Below, in pieces: positions 46,091 to 55,365 of a DNA stretch of 64,000 nucleotides. The DNA comes from Leptospiraceae bacterium (GTDB lineage: Bacteria; Spirochaetota; Leptospiria; Leptospirales; Leptospiraceae), in contig CANGZW010000002.1 of assembly GCA_947458405.1 (NCBI GenBank), positions 37,055-101,054 of the forward strand. The letters run 5' to 3'. Position 1 is the stretch's first letter, and each line of letters opens with the position of its first letter. Made by a program: the position numbers and the translations under genes. The notes below the pieces were generated by a model. The model ran no database searches, was not told the DNA's origin, and saw nothing but the letters and a program-made list of their open reading frames with translations.

Positions 46091-46669
46091 ATGAAAAAGT
46101 TTAAGTTTAATTTAGATACTGTACTACGATTAAGAAAAAAAGATGTAGATGAAGAAACGCGTAAATTAGCTTTAGTCGTGGGTAAAATAAATAGATTAAA
46201 AAATGAAGTCCAGGATAATCGAAAAGCTATAAGTTATGAGAATGATAATTTTACATCGTATGTCAGAGATGATATTAGCTATTTAAGAATTTTTGATAAT
46301 TATATTAAAACGTTATATTTACAGAATGAATATTTACAAAAACAGGTTAATGAGCAGGACGGAGTACTTAAAGAAGCAATTGATTCTGTCGTAGAAGCAA
46401 AAAAGAAATCAGAAATTTTAGAAGTTCTTAAGAATAAAAGGTTGTTGGATTACCAGGAAAGAATTCTTCGATCTGAAAGATCAGAAGAAGATGAAGAAAA
46501 TCAAAAAGATTATTTAGCTGACAGGAGGAGTTTGCGTAATGTTATACCAGATCAGGAATCTAAGCCCGTTGTTCAACGTATTAAAAGAAAAATTAAACCT
46601 ACAAAAGATAAGCCAAAAAATGACTATGAAAAAGTCATGGATTACTACAAAGGAATTAGCAAACCATGA
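46091..46669 (+). CDS. fliJ: Flagellar export chaperone FliJ
   Basis: A 192-residue, almost entirely helical coiled-coil protein starting 2 nt after fliI. The N-terminus 'KKFKFNLDTVLRLRKKD' is the FliJ signature. FliJ resembles the gamma stalk of F-ATPase and couples FliI to the export gate. In Borrelia the gene at this place is called flbA. The last 40 residues are a Lys-rich tail overlapped by a short frame that may be a separate gene. Confidence 0.88.
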   Translation: MKKFKFNLDTVLRLRKKDVDEETRKLALVVGKINRLKNEVQDNRKAISYENDNFTSYVRDDISYLRIFDNYIKTLYLQNEYLQKQVNEQDGVLKEAIDSVVEAKKKSEILEVLKNKRLLDYQERILRSERSEEDEENQKDYLADRRSLRNVIPDQESKPVVQRIKRKIKPTKDKPKNDYEKVMDYYKGISKP

Positions 46670-46829
46670 CACCAAGTTATATTTTAATCTTACAGGAAAA
46701 GTAATTGATAGCATGGATCCTAAACAATTGAGAATCACTAAATCAATAGCAAAGTTATCGACAAAAATTGTGAGATTAGAAGAAAGTGTATCGCGAATAG
46801 ATAGATTGATAAAAGAAGGAATTGTTTAA
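46626..46829 (+). CDS. Possible small coiled-coil protein in the flagellar operon
   Basis: This frame overlaps the end of fliJ and fills the gap to flbB. From ATG 46626 it encodes 67 residues ending in 'LEESVSRIDRLIKEGIV', a clear amphipathic helix. Alternative starts are 46620 and 46713, the latter giving only 38 residues, and none has a strong ribosome binding site. I think a small product is real because the gap between fliJ and flbB (178 nt) would otherwise be unusual in this tight operon. Function unknown. Confidence 0.45.
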   Translation: MKKSWITTKELANHDTKLYFNLTGKVIDSMDPKQLRITKSIAKLSTKIVRLEESVSRIDRLIKEGIV

Positions 46830-46847
46830 AAAACAAGAAGGTAACTA

Positions 46848-47495
46848 ATGAGCACACTAACTGATAAAACTAGGGCATTTTATTTATTATTACTTATATT
46901 CTTTTTATTAGCGATTGGATTTTTTGTATTTGATTATTATAAATTAATAGATGCTGATGAAATGGTACCATTTCTTGCAAAAAAACCTGCTACCGTAAAT
47001 TGGGATCAAGAGTCCCCAACAGAAGTTGAAAAATTAGAAATAGAAAAAGCCAAAGAAAGACTCCAAGAGGAGATGGCTGATATTGAGAAAATTCGTGCTG
47101 AATTACAACTCCAAAAAGAAAAGTTAGAAAGTGATACCCAAAATTTAGAAGAGGTAAGAAAAGGAATAAAAGAAAAAGAACGTCAAATTATAGCACGTCA
47201 AAAAGAAGAAGAAAGTCGTCAGAATAAATTAAAAGTGTTAGCAAATAAAGTTGGAAACATGAGACCTATGGATGCAGTGGGAATGTTAGAAAACTGGCCT
47301 GACCAAGATATTATTGATGTTTTTAAGCAAATGGATAGAGATGCAGAAGAAGAAGGTAAGCCTACAATTACCAATTATTTGTTATCATTGTTTGAAGCAA
47401 AAAGAAGATCCGTAATTGCCAATAAATGGCTTGATAGTGAAGCGGATAAAGTACCAGATGATTCAGGAAGGGCAGACGACCAAGCTATTCAGTAA
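46848..47495 (+). CDS. flbB: Spirochaete flagellar collar protein FlbB
   Basis: A 215-residue membrane-anchored protein. One N-terminal helix ('FYLLLLIFFLLAIGFFVFDY') is followed by a long coiled coil (residues about 60-130) and a C-terminal MotE/MgtE-N-like domain ('MRPMDAVGMLENWPDQDII'). In Borrelia FlbB builds the base of the collar around the periplasmic flagellar motor and helps assemble stators. The place after fliJ is the same as in the Borrelia fla operon. This is one of the clearest spirochaete markers in the window. Confidence 0.85.
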   Translation: MSTLTDKTRAFYLLLLIFFLLAIGFFVFDYYKLIDADEMVPFLAKKPATVNWDQESPTEVEKLEIEKAKERLQEEMADIEKIRAELQLQKEKLESDTQNLEEVRKGIKEKERQIIARQKEEESRQNKLKVLANKVGNMRPMDAVGMLENWPDQDIIDVFKQMDRDAEEEGKPTITNYLLSLFEAKRRSVIANKWLDSEADKVPDDSGRADDQAIQ

Positions 47496-47512
47496 AATTT
47501 CGGGGGGATCTC

Positions 47513-48907
47513 ATGCCTATAAATGATAAATTATTTGGTTTATACACAAGTTCATTGAGCCTTTATACAATTCAGGCTTTAAAGACATTAATCTTTATAA
47601 GATATGGATTAAGTGATATCACTGAATTAAAACTTCGATCTGTACCACATCCTGTTGTACCAGGAGTTGGTCTTATTCAAAATTCAGAGGGCGAAAGAAT
47701 CGAGGATGGAATTTTAGTTGGAACTGTTCGTATGGGATATGGTCATCATAGGATGGCATATTCTGTGTATACTTGGGCAGTGCATCAAAAACAAAAAGCA
47801 TACTTACATGATATTTTGGCATTTGATATAAAAGAATCTCATGCAATAAAAGAAATCGATGGATTTTACAGTCAAATGAGTAGATCATCTTCTGAAATGG
47901 GAGGGATAATAGAATGGTTATGGGGTCAGTTAATGTCCCAAGGAAATATTTCTTCTCTCCAATTTTCAGTTGAGCTGGCAGAAAGATATAAAAATCTATT
48001 AGGTGGACTTTCTCCTGAAATGCCTTATATTTCAACTTACCCACTAAATGGTCAAATAGCGGTAGAGTCTGGTTTTAAAAAAGTGATACATCTTATTCCG
48101 GATAATTATCCGCAGTATTATTTATTGGCACCTGGAGCAATAAATTTAGTTCAGAGCCCCGCATCCTATATGAAATTTATAGAGATGGGTGTTCCAAAAG
48201 AATCTTTAGCAGTTGCAGGTCATTGGGTATCACAAAAAATAGCATCAAATGCAATTATAGATTCAGAAAATAGAATCAATCGAGATGATAAAAAATTAAA
48301 AAGACGATTTCTTTTATCAATCGGAGGGGCTGGAGCTCAAAAAAATTACACACTAAATTTACTTTCTAAAATAAAGAGTAAACTAATTTCTGAAAAATTT
48401 TATCTTTGGATAAATACTGGGGATCATGAAATTCTTTATAGAGATTTAAAAGAGAAAGCAAATGAACTTGGAATTCCATATACTACAATAGAAGACTGGA
48501 ATATATTTCAAGCATTCTGTAAAGAAAGAGCATTGAGTAATTTTGATGAACCGGCAACATTATCATTAGTATTTTTCAATTTTAAAAACTACTATCATGC
48601 CTTCAGTGCGACAGATGAATTGATTTCTATATCTGATATACTAATAACTAAACCATCTGAATTAGCTTTTTTCCCTATTCCAAAAATTTTTATTAGAAGG
48701 GTAGGGGATCATGAAGCGGCATCAGCTTTTCGCTCAATGGAATTAGGAGAAGGAACAATGGAATGTCGCGAGCCTGAGCATGCAATTGAGATGTTGGAAT
48801 TATTTCTAGAAAAAAGTGGTATATTTATTAGAATGAATGAATGTATTATCCGTAATGCAAGAGAAGGTGTGTATGACGGTTCTAAAAATGCAATAAGTAT
48901 GATTTAA
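47513..48907 (+). CDS. Predicted GT-B-type glycosyltransferase-like protein
   Basis: A 464-residue protein following flbB by 17 nt with a strong 'GGGGG' ribosome binding region. 'ILVGTVRMGYGHHRMAYSVY' resembles the N-terminal glycine loop of MGDG-synthase/MurG-type GT-B enzymes (GxGH). The second half has 'RRFLLSIGGAGAQKNYTLNL' and 'SDILITKPSELAFFPIP', like the nucleotide-sugar domain ('TKPGGL') of that group, though with Ser-Glu in place of Gly-Gly. No signal peptide is seen. Location suggests a link to flagella, for example modification of a motor or filament protein, but this is inference. Confidence 0.6.
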   Translation: MPINDKLFGLYTSSLSLYTIQALKTLIFIRYGLSDITELKLRSVPHPVVPGVGLIQNSEGERIEDGILVGTVRMGYGHHRMAYSVYTWAVHQKQKAYLHDILAFDIKESHAIKEIDGFYSQMSRSSSEMGGIIEWLWGQLMSQGNISSLQFSVELAERYKNLLGGLSPEMPYISTYPLNGQIAVESGFKKVIHLIPDNYPQYYLLAPGAINLVQSPASYMKFIEMGVPKESLAVAGHWVSQKIASNAIIDSENRINRDDKKLKRRFLLSIGGAGAQKNYTLNLLSKIKSKLISEKFYLWINTGDHEILYRDLKEKANELGIPYTTIEDWNIFQAFCKERALSNFDEPATLSLVFFNFKNYYHAFSATDELISISDILITKPSELAFFPIPKIFIRRVGDHEAASAFRSMELGEGTMECREPEHAIEMLELFLEKSGIFIRMNECIIRNAREGVYDGSKNAISMI

Positions 48908-49254
48908 AGATTTAGTTTATTTTTAAGTTCTAAGTTTGCATCTATCCAATGATTTTTGAATAGCTTTAATTGGGTAATAGAATCCATCCAATTATCTGTT
49001 TTTAAGATATATTCAGCTTTAACTGATAAATCATTAATTTTATCTAGACCAAAATTTGATGTAACTCCTTTGATTTGATGACAAATAGATAAAAGACTTT
49101 CCCGATTTGGTTCAAGAATTAACGCTTCAATGATATTTATTTTTATTTCCATATTTTCCTGAAGCTCTTTGACGGTGCCTTTTAACCATTCTATGTCACT
49201 AGGATCATTTAGATCTGCGAACGTTTTAACTCTTTCCCAGTTTATATTTTCCAT
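48904..49254 (-). CDS. HPt-domain phosphotransfer protein
   Basis: A 116-residue single-domain histidine phosphotransfer protein. The phosphorylated His59 is in 'CHQIKGVTSNFGLDKINDLS', which matches the HPt consensus HxLKGxxxxxG. It would relay phosphate between a hybrid histidine kinase and a response regulator. None is adjacent, and the HPt partners are unknown. It is convergent with the GT-like gene, overlapping by 4 nt, and divergent from the coiled-coil gene at 49484. Confidence 0.82.
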   Translation of the reverse strand: MENINWERVKTFADLNDPSDIEWLKGTVKELQENMEIKINIIEALILEPNRESLLSICHQIKGVTSNFGLDKINDLSVKAEYILKTDNWMDSITQLKLFKNHWIDANLELKNKLNL

Positions 49255-49483
49255 AATTCAACTTAGAAATTCAAAATTAAAAAAGATACTATTTTTCTAA
49301 TAGCAGGAACATAACCTTTTGATACATAATATTCAGAAAAATATTTTAAATATCGGGAAAAATTGCTTTTTTCAGAAAAAAAGTCTTAAATGAATAAAAA
49401 AAAATCACTACGGATTATATTTTCATTTCTCAATCCCGAATATAAAAGTATAAGTCTTTTTATAAAATACCGGGAGGTAAAGT

Positions 49484-50086
49484 ATGGAAATTTCATCTAT
49501 AGGTTTGAGTGCTACTGAAGTTCAAACACAACAAAGACAAAATAGTGAAATGAAACATAATATTCAAAATGGAATATTAATAGATGTAGAGAATCCATAT
49601 ATAGATAGGCTAAATGGTAGATATATTATCCTACAAAACCAATTAAATTCACTTCAACATGAATATACAAGAGAACAAACTAGATTAAGTTTATTGGAGT
49701 TGGGACTTATAAAAGATGAAGATTTAGTAAAAGTATTTTATGCAAATTCTCCATTGTTTGATGAAAGTTTAGATGAATTAATAAACGAAAAATCAACAAT
49801 ATTAGAAAAAATAAAATCTAAAAAAGAACAATTAAAAGTTCAAATTGAAGTAATACAAACTGAATCTGATATAGTACTACCTAATGGAATTAAAAATCCA
49901 TCTGATGAAATAAAAAAGTTAGCAATGGATAAGTTAGAATCTAAAAAGTTTTTCATAAATCAGGAAGAAAAAGAAGAAAAGTATGAGCAGGAGCGTCTTA
50001 CTGAGTTTAAAAGGAAAGCAATTGAAATAAAAAATGCACTTAAGCCATTTAAAGATACTTCTTACATAGAAAGATTAATTTCATAA
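49484..50086 (+). CDS. Hypothetical coiled-coil protein
   Basis: A 200-residue, mostly helical protein with the best ribosome binding site in this part ('GGGAGG', 7 nt before the ATG). Residues about 45-75 and 110-175 are charged heptad-like helices ('RYIILQNQLNSLQHEYTREQ'). There is no signal peptide and no membrane helix. Its position after the flagellar genes hints at a chaperone or structural role, but nothing in the sequence proves it. It converges with the LptF/G-like gene (6 nt overlap). Confidence 0.62.
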   Translation: MEISSIGLSATEVQTQQRQNSEMKHNIQNGILIDVENPYIDRLNGRYIILQNQLNSLQHEYTREQTRLSLLELGLIKDEDLVKVFYANSPLFDESLDELINEKSTILEKIKSKKEQLKVQIEVIQTESDIVLPNGIKNPSDEIKKLAMDKLESKKFFINQEEKEEKYEQERLTEFKRKAIEIKNALKPFKDTSYIERLIS

Positions 50087-51226
50087 ATTAAATTTTCTTA
50101 TTAAGTATAAGCTGATCACAAAAAAAAGTGTAGGAGTGAACCAAACTCCTATTATTGGGTGTATGCCGCCATTTTCTGCTAATGATTTCCCAATTGAAAA
50201 TAGTATATAATATAATAGAACAATTCCAATTGTAATACCAAGAGATGCAATACCAGCGGATTTTTTTGTAAATGTTCCCGTTATTGCTCCTATTATTACC
50301 ACAATTATACTCATTACAGGAATAGCGAAAATAGTTTGTCTCTCTACCTCTAAGTCATAGTAACCTTTTGCTTTTGCTTTTCTTACTTCAATTTCTTCTG
50401 CTAGTTCTAAAAAATTCATCTGATCAATAGATTTAGGAGGTTTTTGGAAGTATTCTGGTTTTTCGGGGAGTGAATAAGTTTTTTCTGGAAAAGTTTTGAA
50501 TTCAGAAATCATTAAGTTTGAATCTAATTTAATTTCTTCGACTTTCTCGAGAGTCCACAGATTTGTTTCATAAGAATAGCTTGCATTTTGTGCAGATAAA
50601 ATAATTTCTGGAAAATTTAATTGAGAAATTTTTATATAATTAAAACCACCTCGGATCATTTTTTTTTCATTGTCATACCAATAAATATAATAAAATCCTT
50701 CTTTACCCTTAGTATTTAGCTGATAAACAAGATCTTTTTTAAGACCAATTCCTTTTAGTATTACGGACAATTCTTCATTTGCTAAAGTGTTTGCGGGTCT
50801 AACTACAAATTCTCCTAATATGAATACTAATAGACTCATAATAAAGCCAGTTAAAAATATTGTAAGAGTTGCCCGATAGAAAGAAACGCCAGCCGCCATT
50901 ATAGAAACTAACTCTTTGTTTACATTAAATTGTCCTACGATAAAGCAAACTGAAAACATAAGAGAGGGAGGTATTACAGCAAGAATCATTTTGGGTGAGT
51001 TATATAATAAAAATAATCCAATATGAAATGGAGCTTGTTTTGAATTTATAAAATTTCTCAAATTATCCATGACCTGAGAAATTAGCATAACCCCAGTTAA
51101 AAGAATTATTGTTCCGAGGAATGTTTTAATAAATTCTGAAAAAATATACTTATCAATTAATTTTAATGGAATTAGTTCTTTGTATAAATATTTTGGAAAA
51201 AATAGAATTTTTTTTAGAGTATTCAT
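50081..51226 (-). CDS. LptF/LptG-family permease
   Basis: A 381-residue inner-membrane protein of the YjgP/YjgQ family: three N-terminal helices ('IKTFLGTIILLTGVMLISQV', 'ILAVIPPSLMFSVCFIVGQF' and another), a periplasmic beta-jellyroll in the middle and three C-terminal helices ending near 'LYLIRKF'. LptF and LptG form the membrane part of the LPS-export ABC transporter with LptB. Only one such gene is here; the second half-transporter must be elsewhere. It overlaps the 232-residue gene by 4 nt and is the third gene of an operon headed by a GH31 enzyme. Confidence 0.85.
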   Translation of the reverse strand: MNTLKKILFFPKYLYKELIPLKLIDKYIFSEFIKTFLGTIILLTGVMLISQVMDNLRNFINSKQAPFHIGLFLLYNSPKMILAVIPPSLMFSVCFIVGQFNVNKELVSIMAAGVSFYRATLTIFLTGFIMSLLVFILGEFVVRPANTLANEELSVILKGIGLKKDLVYQLNTKGKEGFYYIYWYDNEKKMIRGGFNYIKISQLNFPEIILSAQNASYSYETNLWTLEKVEEIKLDSNLMISEFKTFPEKTYSLPEKPEYFQKPPKSIDQMNFLELAEEIEVRKAKAKGYYDLEVERQTIFAIPVMSIIVVIIGAITGTFTKKSAGIASLGITIGIVLLYYILFSIGKSLAENGGIHPIIGVWFTPTLFFVISLYLIRKFNL

Positions 51227-51921
51227 AAATTTAATTTTTTTAATATATAACTAAAAATTAATATACTCCCAAAAAATGATTGTATTAATATAATTGCCAA
51301 TCCTATTGTAATACAATTTTGGGATATTCTAACTACTAAAATAGGATAGTTAGAACTTTCAATCCAATTAGAATCAATTCTAATGACCCCATCAGGAAGT
51401 GAATCAAGCCCATAAATTTGATTATCATTAAGATTTTGAAGTATTTTAGGTATTTCTACTATAGGAACTTCTCTTTTTATCTCACCAGTTTTTAAATAAA
51501 AAATATCAACAAATAGATTTCCTGTTTCATTGAGGTTATCGTCCATTTCTCCATATATTGAGTAAGAGATATCCTCGAATAATAAGGGATTTCTCTGTTC
51601 TCGACCAGTACATTTTGAATTACATAGCCATGATAAAAATTGAAGATTGGGATCAATATCTGAAAGTTTTGCAACAATTCCTTGAGAGGTATCTATTGCT
51701 GAATATGCTACAAATCCATTACCTAAATCTTTTGATTTTTGAAATGAAATGACTTTTTCTTTAAAATAAGTAATTCGATTTGATTCTTTTCCAACTAAGA
51801 GGTTAGCATTTGGTTCGACTAAACCAATATTTTTATCTATATTTACAAAAAACAATGCAGGAATTGTGATACCTGCACTGATTAAGTACATTAGGAGTGA
51901 AATCGAATAAATATACTTCAA
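51223..51921 (-). CDS. Bitopic membrane protein of unknown function
   Basis: A 232-residue protein with one hydrophobic helix at each end ('YIYSISLLMYLISAGITIPA' and 'ITIGLAIILIQSFFGSILIF') and a periplasmic-type domain of about 170 residues between them, with one Cys pair ('LCNSKC'). No known family. It overlaps the LptF/G-like permease gene by 4 nt and follows the GH31 lipoprotein gene by 3 nt. It could be a partner of the permease, as LptC is for LptFG, but it lacks LptC's simple N-terminal-anchor layout. Confidence 0.65.
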   Translation of the reverse strand: MKYIYSISLLMYLISAGITIPALFFVNIDKNIGLVEPNANLLVGKESNRITYFKEKVISFQKSKDLGNGFVAYSAIDTSQGIVAKLSDIDPNLQFLSWLCNSKCTGREQRNPLLFEDISYSIYGEMDDNLNETGNLFVDIFYLKTGEIKREVPIVEIPKILQNLNDNQIYGLDSLPDGVIRIDSNWIESSNYPILVVRISQNCITIGLAIILIQSFFGSILIFSYILKKLNL

Positions 51922-51924
51922 GTT

Positions 51925-54213
51925 TTAATTTATTGATTCTTTAACTGAGTTATAGATTTTGTCTGACCATTTTCCCCCAACTTTTACATAAACTGCTGGT
52001 GTACCTAAAGGAGCATTAACTTTTAATTTTTGTCCACCATCCACAAATTCACCTGAAAATAAGTGTTTCCATTTTCCTTTTGGGAAATATCCCTCAACTT
52101 TAACTGCTCCTTTTTCTAATACAGGAAAAACTAGAATATCTTCACCTAGCATAAATTGATATTTAAGATCATAAGTATTTTTATCTTCTGGAAAGTTTAA
52201 ATAGGGATGTCTTACAATTGGATAGCCCTTATCAAGAGCCTCTTTAGATAAATAGCTGATATAATCTTTTAGCGCATAATGAACTTTACCCATTCTAGCA
52301 AATTTTTTGATTGAATCATCATCTGAATAAACCTGATGAAATCTCTTCGGAATATTACCTTCATGTGTTCTAAATATAGGGGTAAAAGCATTTGCCTCAG
52401 CCCATCTTTCCGTTAGTTCTTTTTCTCTGTCATACGGAGAGATCCATTTTGGAAGAGCTTTAATACCAGTGTAACCTCCTATATCGCTATGATTTATAGC
52501 AATTCCACTGATACCGGAAGAATTTAGACCTACTATAGTAGATGCAAGTCCATCATCCTTCCCAAAAGTGACCATTTGATCCCCAAGCCAAAAAGCAGTG
52601 GAATATTTATTTGAGTAACTGTAACCAGCTCTTGTAAAAAATACAATCTGACCATCTTTTTTGGCTTCCGAAATAGCTTCTCTATTTAATTTTGCCCAAT
52701 CTACAGGATATACATTATGATAAAGTGCTGGATCTCTTTTGTCATACAAAACGGCGTCGTACGGTAACCACTCTCCAAAATCAGCCATCCATCCAGAAAG
52801 ACCTATATCTATCATATTTTTCTTGATGATTTCTTTAGTCCATTTCACAGCTTCTGGATTCGTTAAATCAATAAGATAGGCAGGGAATCCCACTGTTGTT
52901 ATAAGATAATCTTCACCTTTCTGATTTTTAACTAGGTAGCCTTTAGCTTTTGCTTCTGCCAACATTGGGTTAGTGAATTTATCGTCCTTGATAGCAGGAT
53001 TTGTATCGGCTAGAAAAGAATTTATGTAACCTAATACTTTGATTCCATCCTTATTCATTTCAGCACAGAATGTTTTGAAATCGGGATAGGATGGTTCAGG
53101 ATTACCATTGCTATCTTTAAACTCTGATTTTTCTTGTGCATACCATCTCCATTTTAATTGATCACCAAAGCCTGTAGTACGTTTTCCAACCCAATCCTGA
53201 ATCCAAAGTGCTGTAACTGGATTGCCTGCATTTTTTGCTTCTTTTATAACTTTTTTAACTTTTTCAGCTCCTCCCTGAAGACCGAGCCAGGTTCCATACG
53301 CCCATTCGGGTAATAAAGGGTATCTACCTGTTTTTAAAGTATATTTTTCAATTAATTCTAAGGGAGAATTCCCTAACCAAATGGTACCTTTCAAGTTACT
53401 TTCCCAAAACTCCACACTAACTTCATTCTCTTTTGTGAGATCAAATTTAGAGTATGAGGTGTTTTCAAAAAAAGCAGATCTATTTTCAGAAGTGATATAA
53501 TGTGGGATGGGAGCGTATGACGTAAAATCATTTCCACCTGCTCCATTTGTAATATCAGCCAAAAATGTAATTGGCTGGTCTCCTCTTCCTATTCCCTGCT
53601 CTTCTGTAAAAAGGAAAAGTTTTTTTCCTTTTAAATTAAAATGACTGTATTGTTCTCCAAATCCAAAGAATTGCTCTTCCTTTTTTGAACCATAGGTTAA
53701 TTTAATTCTATTAAGGTCTCTATTGCTGAGACTTATATCAAAAACAATTGTTAATGGAGAATCTGCTTTAATATTTATAGAATAATTAGTATTACAATTA
53801 TCTCCACTGAGAGTTCCTGAAATAGTAATAGTATTTCCAGATGAATTTATTGATTGAACCGTTTGATTTTTACATTCAACTTGAATATTTTCTTTGAATT
53901 TAAAGGAAGCCATTTTGTAACTTGCTTTATCAATAGATTTTCCGGCAGTGAGAAATGAACTATTTTTAGAAAACTCGATGTATACTCTTTCTGAGGATGA
54001 ATCTACTATTTTTATAGAATCAGTTGTATAAAGTAATTTGATTGAACTCAGTGATACGTCAGTTAAATCAATACTTGTTTTCAGACTCCCTCTTGATGAA
54101 CAGGATATGAGTACAGTTAGGAAAAATAAAAGAACTAGAGTAACTCTTTTATTTAATAAATTTGAGTAAAAAAAACTGAATAATTTTGAATAAATGGATA
54201 GGGTTTTATTCAC
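51925..54213 (-). CDS. Glycoside hydrolase family 31 lipoprotein, sulfoquinovosidase-like
   Basis: A 762-residue enzyme with a lipoprotein-type signal ('LVLLFFLTVLISC'). The GH31 barrel is clear: 'WIQDWVGKRTTGFGDQLKW', the nucleophile Asp in 'GWMADFGEWLPYDA' (near residue 475) and the acid/base Asp in 'NHSDIGGYTG' (near 573). The 'MADFGEWLP' form and the 'FGxxLxWxW' loop are those of YihQ-type sulfoquinovosidases rather than ordinary alpha-glucosidases, except that the Arg I recall from that loop reads Gln here. It would cleave alpha-glycosides outside the inner membrane. It heads a three-gene unit with the bitopic protein and the permease. Confidence 0.85.
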   Translation of the reverse strand: MNKTLSIYSKLFSFFYSNLLNKRVTLVLLFFLTVLISCSSRGSLKTSIDLTDVSLSSIKLLYTTDSIKIVDSSSERVYIEFSKNSSFLTAGKSIDKASYKMASFKFKENIQVECKNQTVQSINSSGNTITISGTLSGDNCNTNYSINIKADSPLTIVFDISLSNRDLNRIKLTYGSKKEEQFFGFGEQYSHFNLKGKKLFLFTEEQGIGRGDQPITFLADITNGAGGNDFTSYAPIPHYITSENRSAFFENTSYSKFDLTKENEVSVEFWESNLKGTIWLGNSPLELIEKYTLKTGRYPLLPEWAYGTWLGLQGGAEKVKKVIKEAKNAGNPVTALWIQDWVGKRTTGFGDQLKWRWYAQEKSEFKDSNGNPEPSYPDFKTFCAEMNKDGIKVLGYINSFLADTNPAIKDDKFTNPMLAEAKAKGYLVKNQKGEDYLITTVGFPAYLIDLTNPEAVKWTKEIIKKNMIDIGLSGWMADFGEWLPYDAVLYDKRDPALYHNVYPVDWAKLNREAISEAKKDGQIVFFTRAGYSYSNKYSTAFWLGDQMVTFGKDDGLASTIVGLNSSGISGIAINHSDIGGYTGIKALPKWISPYDREKELTERWAEANAFTPIFRTHEGNIPKRFHQVYSDDDSIKKFARMGKVHYALKDYISYLSKEALDKGYPIVRHPYLNFPEDKNTYDLKYQFMLGEDILVFPVLEKGAVKVEGYFPKGKWKHLFSGEFVDGGQKLKVNAPLGTPAVYVKVGGKWSDKIYNSVKESIN

Positions 54214-54340
54214 ACAACACTCCTTTTAGTTTTTACTAGAATAAAAAAGAAAATTCTTTTCTTTAAGAGATGAATCTAATTATTCCAGTAAAAACCTCAA
54301 GATGTAATTTTGAGTGTAATAGAATTTTTTTAATTAAGGG

Positions 54341-55201
54341 TTAGGGTTTTTTTCTATCAGTTCCCCCAACTCTAGGGGCAGAGATGGTTTTATTTTCTGA
54401 ACCAAAAATGGAAACTGCTTGTTTAGGAAGACTTGATCTTCTCCATTCAAACCATGATCCTTGATAGGTATGCACATCTTGGTATCCAACTTCTTTTAGC
54501 ATTAAAGCTGGTAGACAGGATCTTGCACCATTATAGTCATAAAGGACAGTTGTTCTTTCAGGCATAAAAGGGAAACTTTGCAGTCGTTTTGTAAAAAGGA
54601 CTCTATCTACTACATTCCCCTCTGAATCATAAAAACTTCTCCAATCCCAAAGAAATGCCCCCGGTAGTCGTCCACAGAGGGTTCCCTGCTCTGGATTGGT
54701 CATTCTAGGGATTTTTCCGTCATACTCTTCTTTTGTTCTGGTATCAAAGATTTGTAATCGAGTTAAATTTTTCTCCATAAATGCTTTATTTACAATACCG
54801 CTTAATTTATAGTTTGGGGGTAATTTATCTATGGGTTCAAAATCAAATATTTTACTTCCCGGTTCCATGTCGGTATCAGAAGGAAATTTCTTTGAAAGCA
54901 TATAGACTTCTTTTAATCCCAATGCTCGCAAAAGATAAACCATTTTGGAAGCAAACATTCCCATCCCCTCGTCTAGAACCAAAACATTTGTTTTGTTGTC
55001 CTGTTCTAGTTTCTCTTGTATACCCTTTAGATGGCCTAGGACTTTTTTCTCAGATTCAACATCTGATCCATAGGCTTTTTTAATAAACGGGAAATGATAA
55101 GCACCTTTTACGGTAGCTTCCTCGTAACTCGACTGACTTCTACAATCTATTGTAAAATCAGTGGCACTGATTGAATTTTTTAAAAAACTCCACTCTGACA
55201 A
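54341..55201 (-). CDS. Tandem rhodanese-domain protein lacking catalytic cysteines
   Basis: A 286-residue protein with two rhodanese domains in the layout of thiosulfate/3-mercaptopyruvate sulfurtransferases. The N-terminal domain ('[20 protein letters not shown]') has 'LVLDEGMG' (76-81) where the loop lies. The C-terminal domain, normally active, has '[11 protein letters not shown]': the catalytic Cys after Tyr221 is replaced by Asp222. The nearby Cys229 is outside the loop position. So the usual persulfide chemistry is unlikely. A phosphatase-like or binding role is possible. There is no signal peptide, so it is cytosolic. Confidence 0.82.
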   Translation of the reverse strand: MSEWSFLKNSISATDFTIDCRSQSSYEEATVKGAYHFPFIKKAYGSDVESEKKVLGHLKGIQEKLEQDNKTNVLVLDEGMGMFASKMVYLLRALGLKEVYMLSKKFPSDTDMEPGSKIFDFEPIDKLPPNYKLSGIVNKAFMEKNLTRLQIFDTRTKEEYDGKIPRMTNPEQGTLCGRLPGAFLWDWRSFYDSEGNVVDRVLFTKRLQSFPFMPERTTVLYDYNGARSCLPALMLKEVGYQDVHTYQGSWFEWRRSSLPKQAVSIFGSENKTISAPRVGGTDRKKP

Positions 55202-55365
55202 TTGAAAACCTCAAAAAGAAAATAGCATTATTGATTGAATTTATCACATCGAAAATTCATTAGATTTTGTCATATAAAAATGACCCTATATTTTGTGTGA
55301 TTTAATTTTTAAAAAAATAATTGTGACATAAAATCTTTATTTAGAAGATAAAGCTAGAGGTTAAC

